Shown here piece after piece: positions 35,307-43,959 of a stretch of 64,000 nucleotides of DNA. Each line of letters opens with the position of its first letter. Within the stretch, counting starts at the first letter, position 1. The stretch covers positions 95,080 through 159,079 of the forward strand of contig NZ_BDAW01000019.1 of the NCBI RefSeq assembly GCF_001625085.1, written 5' to 3'. The DNA is from Nocardia acidivorans NBRC 108247 (GTDB taxonomy: Bacteria > Actinomycetota > Actinomycetes > Mycobacteriales > Mycobacteriaceae). The notes under the pieces were generated by a model. The model had not been told where the DNA came from, searched no databases, and worked only from the letters and a program-made list of their open reading frames with translations. Both the position numbers and the translations under genes were made by a program.

Positions 35307-36496
35307 CCGGATCGGTCGCCGTGGTCGGCGCATCGCTGGCCGGACTCTCGGCGGTGCGAGCCCTGCGGACGCGCGGGTTTCGGGGAACCATCACGCTGAT
35401 CGGCGAGGAACCGCACCTGCCCTATGAGCGGCCCGCGCTGTCGAAGGAATTCCTGCACACCGGGGAGCCGATCGGGCTGCTGGAAGATCATTCCGAGACA
35501 GCGCGATTGGATGCGGAGTGGTTGCTGGGGCGGCGGGCGATCGGACTCACCGCCGCTACCGGACGAGCAGGCGACAGCCCGGCATCATCGACCGCCGAAC
35601 CGCATCTCATTCACCTCGACGACGGCCGGACCGTCTCCGCCGATACCGTCGTGCTGGCGACGGGCGCGCGCCCGCGGCGACTGGCCGGCGCTTCCGGCGC
35701 GCACTACCTGCGAAACCTGGACGACGCGCGCGCCCTGCGCGAAAGTCTCTCCAGCACAGAGCGACTCGTGGTCATCGGGGCCGGATTCATCGGCGCGGAG
35801 GTGGCGTCCTCCGCGCACGCCCTCGGTGTGGACGTCACCCTGATCGACGCCGCCCCGTTGCCCGCCGCCGCCGTGCTCGGCGAATCCGTCGCGGCGGCCT
35901 GCGCGATGCTGCACGCCCGCAATGGAGTTCGACTGCTGACCGGCGCGCGCATCGAATCCCTTCGCCCCGGGGCCGTTCACCTCACCGACGGCGCGCGACT
36001 GCCCGCCGACACCCTCGTGGTCGGCATCGGATCCACCCCGAACACCGAATGGGCCTGCGATCGAAATCCCCTGCTGCAGAATGGCGACGGCTTCCACACC
36101 GACGCCCGCGCACGCACCTCCGTCCCCGGCATCTACGCCATCGGCGACTGCGCCCGCGCTCACGATCCGAGGAACGGCACGCACACCCGCGGCGAGCACT
36201 GGCATGCCGCCATCGCCCAGGCGCACATCGCCGCCGCGACCATCACCGGCACGCCGCCGCCCGCCCGGACCGCCCCGTACTTCTGGTCCCGCCAATACGG
36301 CACACTCCTGCAACTGGCCGGTGACCCCACCGCCGCCACCGAACTACGCATCGTCGACGGCGCGCTCGACGGCGAATCCTTCACCGCGCTCTACGAACAC
36401 GACGGCGTTCCCGTCGCCGTCTGCGCCCTGGACAATCCGCGCCTGTTCACCCGTCATCGCAAACAGTTGGACCGCGATCCGGCCTCCGCGCGCTGA
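35303..36496 (+). CDS. FAD-dependent ferredoxin reductase
   Basis: A 397-residue flavoprotein of the BphA4/putidaredoxin reductase family. The FAD site is VAVVGASLAGLSAVRALRTRGF (residues about 4-25), with L-P-Y-E-R-P-A-L-S-K-E-F conserved after it. The NAD(P)H site is LVVIGAGFIGAEVASSAHALG (about 154-174), and the second FAD block is GIYAIGDCARAHDP. The C-terminal domain has the EHWHAAIAQA segment. It would move electrons from NAD(P)H to the ferredoxin encoded just upstream (ATGA overlap). Confidence 0.92.
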   Translation: MTGSVAVVGASLAGLSAVRALRTRGFRGTITLIGEEPHLPYERPALSKEFLHTGEPIGLLEDHSETARLDAEWLLGRRAIGLTAATGRAGDSPASSTAEPHLIHLDDGRTVSADTVVLATGARPRRLAGASGAHYLRNLDDARALRESLSSTERLVVIGAGFIGAEVASSAHALGVDVTLIDAAPLPAAAVLGESVAAACAMLHARNGVRLLTGARIESLRPGAVHLTDGARLPADTLVVGIGSTPNTEWACDRNPLLQNGDGFHTDARARTSVPGIYAIGDCARAHDPRNGTHTRGEHWHAAIAQAHIAAATITGTPPPARTAPYFWSRQYGTLLQLAGDPTAATELRIVDGALDGESFTALYEHDGVPVAVCALDNPRLFTRHRKQLDRDPASAR

Positions 36497-36506
36497 ACGG
36501 GATCGG

Positions 36507-36866
36507 CTAGGAGACAACCAAGGTCGCCTTCATGGACGGGTGGTAGCGGCAGTAGAAGTCATACTTGCCGGGTGCGCCGGGTGCGGTGAAGGTGGCGGTT
36601 CGCGCGCCCTGCACTTCGGTATCGAAGGTGCCCGCGGTGGCGGAGGTGACCGTGTGCTCATCGGTGTCGTTATTGCGGACGGTGACCGTCGCGCCCGCCT
36701 TCACACTGGCCGGGGCCTGGAACATGTGGTTGGAGATGGTGATCTGATCCGCGACGGAATCGGTCGGGGTGCTCGAGCTCGAACATCCGGAGGCGATCAA
36801 AAGCGTAGCGGCGGCCGCGCACACGGCGCCGAACGTCCGGCGGCGGACCGGGGAAAGGGTGGACAT
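36507..36866 (-). CDS. cupredoxin-domain lipoprotein
   Basis: A 119-residue blue-copper-like lipoprotein. Lipobox IASGC (cysteine about residue 28) then a Ser-rich linker. The cupredoxin fold shows ITISNHMFQAPASVKAGATV and ligands H in DEHTVTS, then C-R-Y-H-P-S-M, giving the His-Cys-His-Met set of a type 1 copper site. It would sit outside the membrane and carry electrons or bind copper. It converges with the ferredoxin reductase gene at a gap of 10 bp. Confidence 0.88.
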   Translation of the reverse strand: MSTLSPVRRRTFGAVCAAAATLLIASGCSSSSTPTDSVADQITISNHMFQAPASVKAGATVTVRNNDTDEHTVTSATAGTFDTEVQGARTATFTAPGAPGKYDFYCRYHPSMKATLVVS

Positions 36867-36933
36867 GGCATCCTCCTTCGAGGAAATTCCTATTCCCTAT
36901 CCACGCACGGCGATGTCGCGCGGTTCACCGCAT

Positions 36934-37311
36934 CTACCGATCGGAGACCTCGTCGATCGCCCGGCAGTGCGAGTCGGCGGGCGCCGACAGCGGCGGCCAG
37001 GAGCGATTCGACGGGATGACGGTGACCGAGCCGGTGGGGGGCACCACCGAAATCGTGTCCGCCGCGGGCGCGCCGGTATCGGCCACCGGCGGAGCATCCT
37101 CGAATTGGTCGGCTATGCGAATGATCCGGCGCTGCAACTCGATCAATTCGACCAGATCGCGATTCACACCCAGTCCGGCCTCGGTCGCGGCGGTCACCGC
37201 GCGCACGGCCTCCGCATGGGCGGCGAAGATCGCCTCGCGCAGCCGCGCCGAAACCCCCGCCTCCCGACTCGCCGCACGCCACACCCGAGGTCCCCCCTCA
37301 CCGGTAGTCAC
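36934..37311 (-). CDS. small soluble protein of unknown function
   Basis: From GTG 37311 the frame encodes 125 residues. The first part is helical and charged (REAGVSARLREAIFAAHAEAVRAV then GVNRDLVELIELQRRII), the rest is Pro/Val/Ala-rich and disordered. No domain is recognised. The start is uncertain because the GGAGGG stretch is very close to the GTG. A strong terminator hairpin stands just upstream, so it has its own promoter. Confidence 0.5.
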   Translation of the reverse strand: MTTGEGGPRVWRAASREAGVSARLREAIFAAHAEAVRAVTAATEAGLGVNRDLVELIELQRRIIRIADQFEDAPPVADTGAPAADTISVVPPTGSVTVIPSNRSWPPLSAPADSHCRAIDEVSDR

Positions 37312-37377
37312 CCCTCCAACCCTACTCCGCGCCAACAAGATCAACGGGGAGCCGCCGCGGCGGTTGTACGAATTGCC

Positions 37378-37422
37378 GGGCACTGGTACCGGCGTGGTGA
37401 GAGGCCGCCGGCACCAGTGCCC
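37378..37422 (-). terminator. hairpin terminator after the PPOX gene
   Basis: A 17-bp stem with one mismatch (37378-37394 with 37406-37422, core GGGCACTGGT/ACCAGTGCCC) and an 11-base loop. It lies 15 bp after the stop of the minus-strand serine hydrolase-PPOX pair. Confidence 0.75.
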
Positions 37423-37437
37423 CCTCAATGACGCGCC

Positions 37438-38106
37438 CTACGCGGTGGGCGCGCCGGATCTGGTGGCGATATGCGGCGGCGCCGCGATATCGGCCGGGAG
37501 GGCGGGATCCGGTTGTGGCGCACCCCAGCCGGTGTGCAGCGGAAGAACTCCCGCCCACAGCCCGAGGGCGGCATCGGGTCCGTCGCCGTCATCGGGCGGG
37601 CCGGTGCGGATCTTGACCGACGCCTCGTCCAGGGACAGGTCCAGCAGGGCGGTCGCGGCCAATTCCCTGCGATTGGGCCGACGCGCGTATTCCCATTGCC
37701 CCGGCGCGGATTGCTCTGTCAGACAACGCAATCCCTCGAGCTTCTCGTCCGGATCGTCAACCGGGCGGGGCGTGCCGAAAATCATCGCGCTGCGATAGTT
37801 GACGCCGTGCTCGAAGACCGAGCGCGCCAACACCAGACCGTCGATATGCGTAATCGTCACGCAGACGGTCGAATTCGGCGAGGCGATCAGACTGCGGCTG
37901 GCCACCGAGCCGTGCAGGTACAGGTCGGTGCCGGTGGAGCCGTACACGGTGGGGATCACCAGCACCGAACCGTCGACGAGTACGCCCAGGTGGCAGAGAA
38001 ATCCGGCGGCGAGAATGGCATCGAGTTCCGCGCGATCGGTACCGCCCTGCGCACGCAGTCGGCGGTGCCGGGTGCGGTCGGTGTCCGAGAGCGGGCGGGC
38101 GGTCAC
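37438..38106 (-). CDS. pyridoxamine 5'-phosphate oxidase-family (NimA-like) flavoprotein
   Basis: A 222-residue split-barrel protein. The opening R-T-R-H-R-R-L-R-A-Q-G-G-T-D-R, then FLCHLGVLVDGSVLVIPTVYGSTGTDLYLHGSVASRSL in order, is typical of the NimA/nitroimidazole-reductase-like group, as is NYRSAMIFGTPRPV (about residues 113-126). The C-terminal block W-E-Y-A-R-R-P-N-R-R-E-L-x-A-T is present. It probably binds FMN or heme; substrate unknown. GTG 38106 overlaps the serine hydrolase stop by 4 bases, so the two genes are co-translated. Confidence 0.85.
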   Translation of the reverse strand: MTARPLSDTDRTRHRRLRAQGGTDRAELDAILAAGFLCHLGVLVDGSVLVIPTVYGSTGTDLYLHGSVASRSLIASPNSTVCVTITHIDGLVLARSVFEHGVNYRSAMIFGTPRPVDDPDEKLEGLRCLTEQSAPGQWEYARRPNRRELAATALLDLSLDEASVKIRTGPPDDGDGPDAALGLWAGVLPLHTGWGAPQPDPALPADIAAPPHIATRSGAPTA

Positions 38107-38963
38107 AGGCCCATCGCTTCGCGCAGCACACCGATTCCGGCGGTCAGGGCCGCGCCCCCGGCGGAAATACTCACCGTCGGTTGCGAACTCAGCAGCACGA
38201 CCGCGTACCGCAGGTCCGGGCCGACCAGACCGGTGGTGTTCAGGCTCAGGGCGGAGCCGACCCACATCCAGCCCTGTTTAACGGCCCATTCGCAGCCGCG
38301 CATGGCATCGGGAATGCCGAAGTACTGGTCGACGCCGTCGGCGGCGGTCTCGGCGGCCTGACCCAGTGCGTCCAGGATCAGGTCGCGGGCAAGCAGCGGC
38401 GCCTCGTCCAGCAGATACCGGTAGATGGCCATGACATCGCGAGCGGTGGTGAGGGTTTCACCCCATTGACCGCTGTGCGAGGAGGCCGTGGTGGCCGTGA
38501 GCCCGATCTTCTCGGACATGCGGGTGATGATCTGCGCACCACCGGCCGCACCCCAGAACCGGCTGGCGATGGCATCGTCACTGGCCGAGAGCATATGCTG
38601 AACTTGCTGAACTGCCGCCGAATCCTGTTGTCCGGCACCGTCTTCCAGTACGTCGAGGGCGATCAGCAGCTTCACCACCGAGGCGGTGTAGAACCGCTTG
38701 TCATCGTTCACCGCGGCCACCAGCGCGCCGGACTCGGTATCGACCACCTCGATACCGGTCTCCGCGCGGGGCTCCACCGACTGCACCGCAGCCTGCATGC
38801 GCTGGGCGAGCGCATTGGGCGAGACTGTGATCGAGGCGGCCGGTTTCGCATGCGACGGATCCTGCGGGAGCGGCACGGGCCGCGCGAAGGCGACCGGGAC
38901 GGTCAAGATCGACGAAATTCCCATCGTGGCGACCGCGATGGCCGCCCGCACGCCGAAACGCAT
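38103..38963 (-). CDS. exported serine hydrolase, class A beta-lactamase-like
   Basis: A 286-residue exported protein. Signal peptide to about residue 28 (VPVAFARP). Active-site motifs of the penicillin-recognising fold are SVVK (SxxK, about residue 94), SDD in LSASDDAIA (about 127-129, in place of SDN) and KQG (in place of KTG, about 233). The omega-loop glutamate of true beta-lactamases is not obvious. It is more likely a cell-wall or lipid-related hydrolase than a resistance enzyme. It shares an operon with the PPOX protein. Confidence 0.82.
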   Translation of the reverse strand: MRFGVRAAIAVATMGISSILTVPVAFARPVPLPQDPSHAKPAASITVSPNALAQRMQAAVQSVEPRAETGIEVVDTESGALVAAVNDDKRFYTASVVKLLIALDVLEDGAGQQDSAAVQQVQHMLSASDDAIASRFWGAAGGAQIITRMSEKIGLTATTASSHSGQWGETLTTARDVMAIYRYLLDEAPLLARDLILDALGQAAETAADGVDQYFGIPDAMRGCEWAVKQGWMWVGSALSLNTTGLVGPDLRYAVVLLSSQPTVSISAGGAALTAGIGVLREAMGL

Positions 38964-39119
38964 GACTCTCCCTCACAACGAACCGATCGGCCGGAACGAA
39001 GAAGCTGCGCTCCGGCCAACCGACGAACTACACGGATAGTACTAATTCCGCAGAAGCTCGCCAGCTGTACAGCTGAATCCGATGTTACGTTCAGGAGAAT
39101 CAACTATTTCCGCAATGAA

Positions 39120-39575
39120 TCACGGCTGCTCAGCCAGTGCTGCCAATCGGTTCATCGACGCCAGCAACTTGTCGGCGGTGGTGGCTCGCGCCCGCACCAG
39201 ACGCTTCTCATCGCTCAACTCGGACCAGTCGTAGATGTGCGTGACCTCGGTGCGCCCGTCACCGAGGTCTTTGACCGACCAGCGCCACAGATGACCCGGC
39301 GGTTCCTTACCCGGTTCCGAGGGCAACCAGGCAATACGCTTACCCTCGACGAACTCCACCACATGATTCTCGCGCACCGCGCCATTGGTGAGGGTCATCA
39401 GGAAGACCGCGCCCACCCCGCGGACCCGTTCTCCCCCAACGGCTTGCGCCAGATTGTCATTACCGTCCCAGCGCGGCTGCTGGGACGGATCGGCGATCAA
39501 ATCGAAAACGCGCTCCACGGGAGCGTCGATCGTCCGGCTGGCGGAGACGACGCGGGGTATCTCGGTATCCGTCAT
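39120..39575 (-). CDS. SRPBCC (START/polyketide cyclase-like) family protein
   Basis: A 151-residue helix-grip protein. It has the canonical opening S-A-S-R-T-I-D-A-P-V-E-R-V-F-D-L-I-A-D-P, the middle strand H-V-V-E-F-V-E-G-K-R-I-A-W, and the G-H-L-W-R-W-S-V-K-D-L-G-D-G-R-T-E-V-T-H-I-Y-D-W run that ends the beta sheet. These proteins bind hydrophobic ligands or modify polyketides or lipids; here the ligand is unknown. ATG 39575 is divergent from the DoxX gene with about 100 bp between. Confidence 0.88.
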   Translation of the reverse strand: MTDTEIPRVVSASRTIDAPVERVFDLIADPSQQPRWDGNDNLAQAVGGERVRGVGAVFLMTLTNGAVRENHVVEFVEGKRIAWLPSEPGKEPPGHLWRWSVKDLGDGRTEVTHIYDWSELSDEKRLVRARATTADKLLASMNRLAALAEQP

Positions 39576-39674
39576 GACCCGATCAAAGCACAGAACCAAG
39601 CGGCCCGCGGGATCGTAGTAATAGCAGGTGACGCCGCCGCGCACCTTGACAGCGCAACCCCTCGGAGGCACGCC

Positions 39675-40136
39675 ATGCACCTGCTGACCACCACATCCGA
39701 TACCGGATCCAAACAGACCGTTCTGGTCGCCGTCGTCCTCGCCTGTTTCCGCGCCCTGGTCGGCATCTCCTTCGCCATCCACGGCTGCTCCACGCTGTTC
39801 GGCAAACCCGTGGCGCCGCACGGCCCGCTCCCGGCCGTCGGCGCCTGGCCGCAGTGGTGGGCCGGGGTCATCGAACTGGTGGCCGGGACCGCGGTCGCCC
39901 TGGGGCTGGGCACCCGGGTCGCCGCACTGCTGTGTTCGGGGTCCATGGCGTACGCCTTCCTCACCGTCCACCTCGACCACGGCATTCTGCCCATCAAGAA
40001 CGGCGGTGAGCCCGCGGTGCTGTTCTGCTGGTCCTTCTTCCTCATCGCCGTCCTCGGCCCCGGACCGTACTCGCTCGACGCGCTGCTGGGCCGCTATGCG
40101 GGCCTCGGACGGCACCCGGCACCCCTGAGCACCTAG
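39675..40136 (+). CDS. DoxX-family membrane protein
   Basis: A 153-residue membrane protein with four hydrophobic segments. Family features are the first helix with R-A-L-V-G-I-S-F-A-I-H-G, then PQWWAGVIELVAGTAVALGLGTRVAALL and the NGGEPAVLFCWSFFLIAVLGPG end. CGGAGG stands 6 bases before ATG 39675. DoxX proteins are linked to redox homeostasis in mycobacteria, but this paralogue has no partner genes. Its stop overlaps the convergent patatin gene by 4 bases. Confidence 0.88.
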   Translation: MHLLTTTSDTGSKQTVLVAVVLACFRALVGISFAIHGCSTLFGKPVAPHGPLPAVGAWPQWWAGVIELVAGTAVALGLGTRVAALLCSGSMAYAFLTVHLDHGILPIKNGGEPAVLFCWSFFLIAVLGPGPYSLDALLGRYAGLGRHPAPLST

Positions 40137-40969
40137 TCCCAGAGTTCGGCGACCCGACCGGCCTCCGACTTGCCCTGCACCCGACCGGCATTCGCCGCCG
40201 GCACCCTGGTCGCGGCGTCGAGCGGATCGGTGCCGAAGGCTTCCAGGGAGGTCTCATCGGGTGAGATGACCGCGACGCGCGCGCCCGCGGCCGTCAGGCC
40301 CGCGACCTCCTTCTCCAGTGCGTCATCCGGCAGCGGAGCCAACACCAGCACCCGCTCGCAGCCGGTCGCCAGATCCGCGTTGGCGGAGCTGCGCACACCG
40401 CCATCGGTGTAGCGCACACCGTCGATGGTGTGCGGCGGCCACACCAGCGGCACCGCCGAACTGGCGGTCACCGCGTCGATGAGCGGAACGCCGGAATCCC
40501 GATCGAACACCCGCAATTCGCCGGTGCGTGCATTGACCGCGGTCACCAGCAGTCGCCGCTCCGGCCAGTCGTGGATCGGCAACCGGGACTCGACCACCGC
40601 CCGCCGCGCGGACTCCGGCACCGTCTCCACCTCCAGCGCGAGCGCACCCAGCTTGCGGCGCGCGGCCATCGGATCCCCCTCCGCCTCGGCGTGAATCGCG
40701 GCAACCCGTTCCCAGACCTCCTCGATCGGAGTCCCCTGCGGCTTCAACTCATGACTCTGCACCGCCGAATCCACCTGCCGCCGAAACAGTTCCGCCAGCG
40801 GTAGGCCGCTACTGATCTGCGCGGCCACATTCGCACCGGCCGAGGTCCCCACAATCAGATCCGCGTCGGTGACATCGACGCCCGCATCGGCCATTCCGAT
40901 AATCACCCCATTGGCCCAAGCGATTCCGGCCACCCCGCCGCCTCCGACAACCAGCGCCCGCTGCACCAC
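40133..40969 (-). CDS. patatin-like phospholipase
   Basis: A 278-residue Ser-Asp dyad lipid hydrolase. The oxyanion loop is VVGGGGVAGIAWANG (about residues 7-21), the nucleophile is in GTSAG (about 44-48) and the Asp in YTDGGVRSSAN (about 191-201). Start GTG 40969 follows GGAGGAG at 6 bases; an upstream ATG at 41014 is weaker. It probably acts on phospholipid or neutral lipid at the membrane. Confidence 0.88.
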   Translation of the reverse strand: MVQRALVVGGGGVAGIAWANGVIIGMADAGVDVTDADLIVGTSAGANVAAQISSGLPLAELFRRQVDSAVQSHELKPQGTPIEEVWERVAAIHAEAEGDPMAARRKLGALALEVETVPESARRAVVESRLPIHDWPERRLLVTAVNARTGELRVFDRDSGVPLIDAVTASSAVPLVWPPHTIDGVRYTDGGVRSSANADLATGCERVLVLAPLPDDALEKEVAGLTAAGARVAVISPDETSLEAFGTDPLDAATRVPAANAGRVQGKSEAGRVAELWD

Positions 40970-41060
40970 GCTCGACTCCTCCGACTCGACGACTCCAACC
41001 TTCGAGTCAACCATCCCCAAGGGATCGGTATGCCCGCGACCGGCGGGGGACCGGCCCGAT

Positions 41061-41888
41061 CTACTTGGGTGCGAAGACGGTTCGGAAGGCGGTGAGGGTG
41101 GTCTCGCCGGGGGTTCGGTCCAGTATCGCGAAGGTGACCTCGTCGAAGTGCCCGTTGAACCGCCCGCGCTCGGCCAGCAGTGCCTGGAAGACACCGGCCA
41201 CCACGGCCGGGTCGTTGCCGTACGCGCCGCAGCCCCAGGCGCCCAGCACCAAACGCCGGTAGCCGACCGCTGTTTCGAGAATGCGCTCGGCGCGGGTGGC
41301 CAGCACCGCGGGTATTCGCGACACCTCGCCCGGCAGCTCCCGCGCGATCACGTTGGTCCGGGGCGACGGGCAGGTGAGGAAGCCGACCGGATAGGGGTTG
41401 TCGAGCAGGTTGCCCGCGTCGTCGCGGAAGACGGGCACTGCGGGAGAAAGGATTACGCGGTCACTGTAGAAGGGGTCCGGTGTGCGGCGGTGGTGCTCGT
41501 AGTACTGCGGCACGGCCAGCAAGGTGGTGTACAGCGCCGACGCTCGGCACAGCGCTTCCTCCTGCGTGCGCGCGCCCGCGAGATAGTGGCCGCCGGGATT
41601 GCGGGCGGACGCGAAATTCAGGACCGCCACCGGCTCTGGATCGGCCGCGAGCATTCGGCGCGCCGCGGCGAGACTACTCTCACCGGTCACGGTGATGACC
41701 GTGGTGACCTCGCTCCGAACGCTCACCGAAACCGGCTCGGGACCGAACATCCGGGTGCCCTGAACCGCGGCCCGCACCCCCGCTGCCAGCTCGACATCGT
41801 GCCCGCCCGGTGCACGATAACCACCGGCGGCGATGATCCGCTCGTTCTCCGCGGCGATGGCGCGTAGCTGTTCGGTCACGCCCACCAT
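41061..41888 (-). CDS. microbial PARG-like protein (TIGR02452 family)
   Basis: A 275-residue macrodomain-type ADP-ribose hydrolase. The order of blocks fits the TIGR02452 family: LRAIAAENERIIAAGGY at the start, VLNFASARNPGG then ARTQEEALCRASALY (about residues 98-125), and LGAWGCGAYGNDPAVVAGVF near residue 229. The catalytic QEE glutamates are present, but the glycine triplet normally reading GGG is GGH. Start ATG 41888 is followed by GTGs that could also serve. Cellular targets unknown. Confidence 0.85.
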   Translation of the reverse strand: MVGVTEQLRAIAAENERIIAAGGYRAPGGHDVELAAGVRAAVQGTRMFGPEPVSVSVRSEVTTVITVTGESSLAAARRMLAADPEPVAVLNFASARNPGGHYLAGARTQEEALCRASALYTTLLAVPQYYEHHRRTPDPFYSDRVILSPAVPVFRDDAGNLLDNPYPVGFLTCPSPRTNVIARELPGEVSRIPAVLATRAERILETAVGYRRLVLGAWGCGAYGNDPAVVAGVFQALLAERGRFNGHFDEVTFAILDRTPGETTLTAFRTVFAPK

Positions 41889-41938
41889 GCTCTCATCATT
41901 CCCGCCACGTCCGAACAGGTAAGTCGCCCAGCACTTTT

Positions 41939-42160
41939 CACTCGATCCGCAGAGGTATTGCCGACGGCCGCGGCGATCTCGCCGTAGTCCAGGTCGAACA
42001 CTGCGCGAAATTGGCCCAAGCTCGACCGATAGCGGGCTTTGACATCCGCCATCAGCCGTGCCGACGAGTTCAGGAGAATCTCTCGGCTCACGCCATTCCG
42101 GAGCGCCTGCCCGCGACAGCCGGTCTTTCCAAGATCGATCGCGAGAACGCGACCGGCCAC
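41939..42160 (-). pseudogene. composite remnant: kinase-like start joined to a sigma-factor-like piece
   Basis: A minus-strand frame starts MAGRVLAIDLGKTGCRGQA, like the ATP-binding start of BadF/N-acetylglucosamine kinase proteins. After about 20 residues it changes to sequence that resembles ECF sigma factor region 4 (FRAVFDLDYGEIAAAVG), then loses similarity. Neither family's remainder is present. I read this as debris from two broken genes next to the PARG-like gene. The assignments are by eye and weak. Confidence 0.35.
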
Positions 42161-42327
42161 GACCGAAGATCGTCGCAGCCGCGCCGCGACAAGTCACCCA
42201 CCGGCGCGGACGCACTGCCCGCTCCGACATCCACCCGGTAGATCCCGTTGGTACGCGCAGGGATTCGAGAGAGCCGTGTCAGCACAGTGTCAGTTCGATA
42301 TCAGGATAGCGGGCGATCGTTGCGTCC

Positions 42328-43161
42328 ATGATCAGCTCATCGAATCGAGGGATCTCGACCACGGCGGCCAGCACGCCCGCAGCCGACGGCGGCACACGAC
42401 CGAACAGGCTGGCCGAGCGACTGCTGGACGACCGTCACTCCCTGCCGCTGTCCATCATGTTGCACCTTGTCCCCGGACTGCTGATCGTCACCGCCTACCT
42501 GCTGATCGGCGGACCATTCGCCGCAGCCATCGGCTATCCGACCCTGCTGGGCTGGGCGATCGCACTGTCCCTGGTGCTGATACCGATCCTGTCGGGCCTG
42601 CTGTTGCTGGGCCGCAAGCAGAACGGCCGTTTCACGCTGCACGGCGTGCTGCGCTACACCGGCACACCGGTCCCGCGCGCAAGGCTGGTGGCGATGGTCA
42701 TCGCGCTCATCGTGTGGCAGATGGTGGTGGGATTCGCGCTGGCACCGGTCAACAACTTCTTCAAAGCCTTCTTCACCTGGCTCCCCTACACGGACACCGG
42801 CGGCGGCCCGGCCGCCTACCTGCAGGGATACTCGCATTCGGTCATGCTCACCGCCATGGTGATCTGCCTGCCGCTGACCGGAATCTCCCTCCCCCTCATA
42901 GAAGAGCTCTATTTCCGCGGTTTCCTGCTCCCCCGCCTCGCACACCTCGGCGGTTGGGCCCCGGTGGTCAACTCGATCCTGTTCGCGGTGTACCACTTCT
43001 GGTCCCCGTGGATGATCGTGTCTCGAACGATCTTCATGTTCCCGGGCTCCTGGTTCACCTGGCGCAAGCAGGACATCCGACTCTCGATCGGAATGCACGC
43101 CGGTGGCGACCTGCTCCTGGCCGCGACCGGCACCACCGCCCTCGCACTGAACCTCCTCTGA
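42328..43161 (+). CDS. CPBP-family intramembrane glutamic protease
   Basis: A 277-residue membrane protein with about seven hydrophobic segments. Catalytic motif 1 is EELYFRG (Glu pair about residues 192-193), motif 2 is FAVYHFW (His about 217), and motif 3 has the His in GMHAGGDLL. These residues form the active site of CAAX-protease-like (Abi/CPBP) proteins. An Asn/Ser-rich N-terminal stretch of about 30 residues precedes TM1. It stands alone; self-immunity or protein maturation are possible roles. Confidence 0.85.
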   Translation: MISSSNRGISTTAASTPAADGGTRPNRLAERLLDDRHSLPLSIMLHLVPGLLIVTAYLLIGGPFAAAIGYPTLLGWAIALSLVLIPILSGLLLLGRKQNGRFTLHGVLRYTGTPVPRARLVAMVIALIVWQMVVGFALAPVNNFFKAFFTWLPYTDTGGGPAAYLQGYSHSVMLTAMVICLPLTGISLPLIEELYFRGFLLPRLAHLGGWAPVVNSILFAVYHFWSPWMIVSRTIFMFPGSWFTWRKQDIRLSIGMHAGGDLLLAATGTTALALNLL

Positions 43162-43348
43162 GGCGCACCGCTCCGCCTATCGCACGGATCAGCTCTTGAT
43201 CCAGTCGATGGCGATCGCGATGAGGGCGGCGTTGAAGAAGAATCAGCGCGGATTTCCCAGCCGCACATACGGAGCCCCAAGTGGCTTCCAAGCTCGGAGC
43301 ACCCACTTGAACCCATCCTCAATTCGGCTAGTTGCGGATGTCCGTCAG

Positions 43349-43649
43349 CCTCAGATCGGCTCGGCCCGTTGATCTTCGGCGACCGCCGCGCTGGCCGGTT
43401 CCGGTCAGCACGGGTCGCGGCATGTCAGTGCGTTGCTCGCGCGAGTAGACCCTCTCAGGAATGGGCCTGATCATGCACTGTTGCAAGGGAATTGGCCGGA
43501 AGCCGCCGTTCGGCTCGGGATTGTGCCCGAACAGGCCCATTGCGCAGCATTCCGCCGAAGGGGACGGCCAGCGGACCTCGGATCGGTTCGGCCCGTTGAT
43601 CTTCAGCCGTCCCGCGCCGGCCGGTTCAGTCAGCGCGGGAAGCGGCATG
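43349..43649. repeat. two imperfect ~75-bp direct repeats in a gene-poor stretch
   Basis: Copies at 43349-43424 and 43576-43649 share the core TCGGCCCGTTGATCTTC and further matches to a common GGCATG end. The whole stretch 43162-43758 has no convincing gene. A short minus-strand frame near 43190-43250 ends FFNAALIAIAIDWIKS and may be the tail of a lost membrane protein. The repeats could be duplicated debris or a small mobile sequence. Confidence 0.6.
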
Positions 43650-43758
43650 ACCGGATGTACATCGCGACATCAACCCAGCTTCGGCGTCCCGCCTCAAAAA
43701 CACGGTGCCCAGCGAAACCTTCCGGCCCCGAGGGTTGTCCGGTGGCGACGATGGTGGC

Positions 43759-43959
43759 ATGAGCGTGGTGCAGTATTGGCCTCTGGCCGGGTTACGGGTG
43801 CGGAGACCGTATTTGGAGCTGAGACTTCCGAGTTCGGAAGACCTCGGTGTGTTGGCCGGCCTGGCCGCGCAGGGGGTGCACGATCCTGCGGTGCAGCCGT
43901 TCACGGCGGAGTGGACGGATGCGGAACCGGACGAGCGCGCGCGGCGGGTCATGCGGTGG
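43759..43959 (+). pseudogene. 5' fragment of a GNAT acetyltransferase
   Basis: From ATG 43759 the frame reads YWPLAGLRVRRPYLELRLPS, then EDLGVLAGLAAQGVHDPAVQPF and DEERARR-like sequence. This is the usual N-terminal ~65 residues of RimJ-type acetyltransferases acting on small molecules or ribosomal proteins. After RVMRW the frame turns into Cys-rich nonsense and ends, so the acetyl-CoA-binding half is absent. It is one of several truncated genes in this region. Confidence 0.55.

Noticed and set aside
38103..38963. Calling the serine hydrolase a beta-lactamase resistance gene
   Set aside because: SDD and KQG replace SDN and KTG, and no clear omega-loop glutamate is visible; a resistance role is not supported.
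43328..43648. A minus-strand frame of 106 codons covering both direct repeats
   Set aside because: The frame exists only because the two repeats encode similar Arg/Pro-rich peptides; no start context or domain supports a gene.
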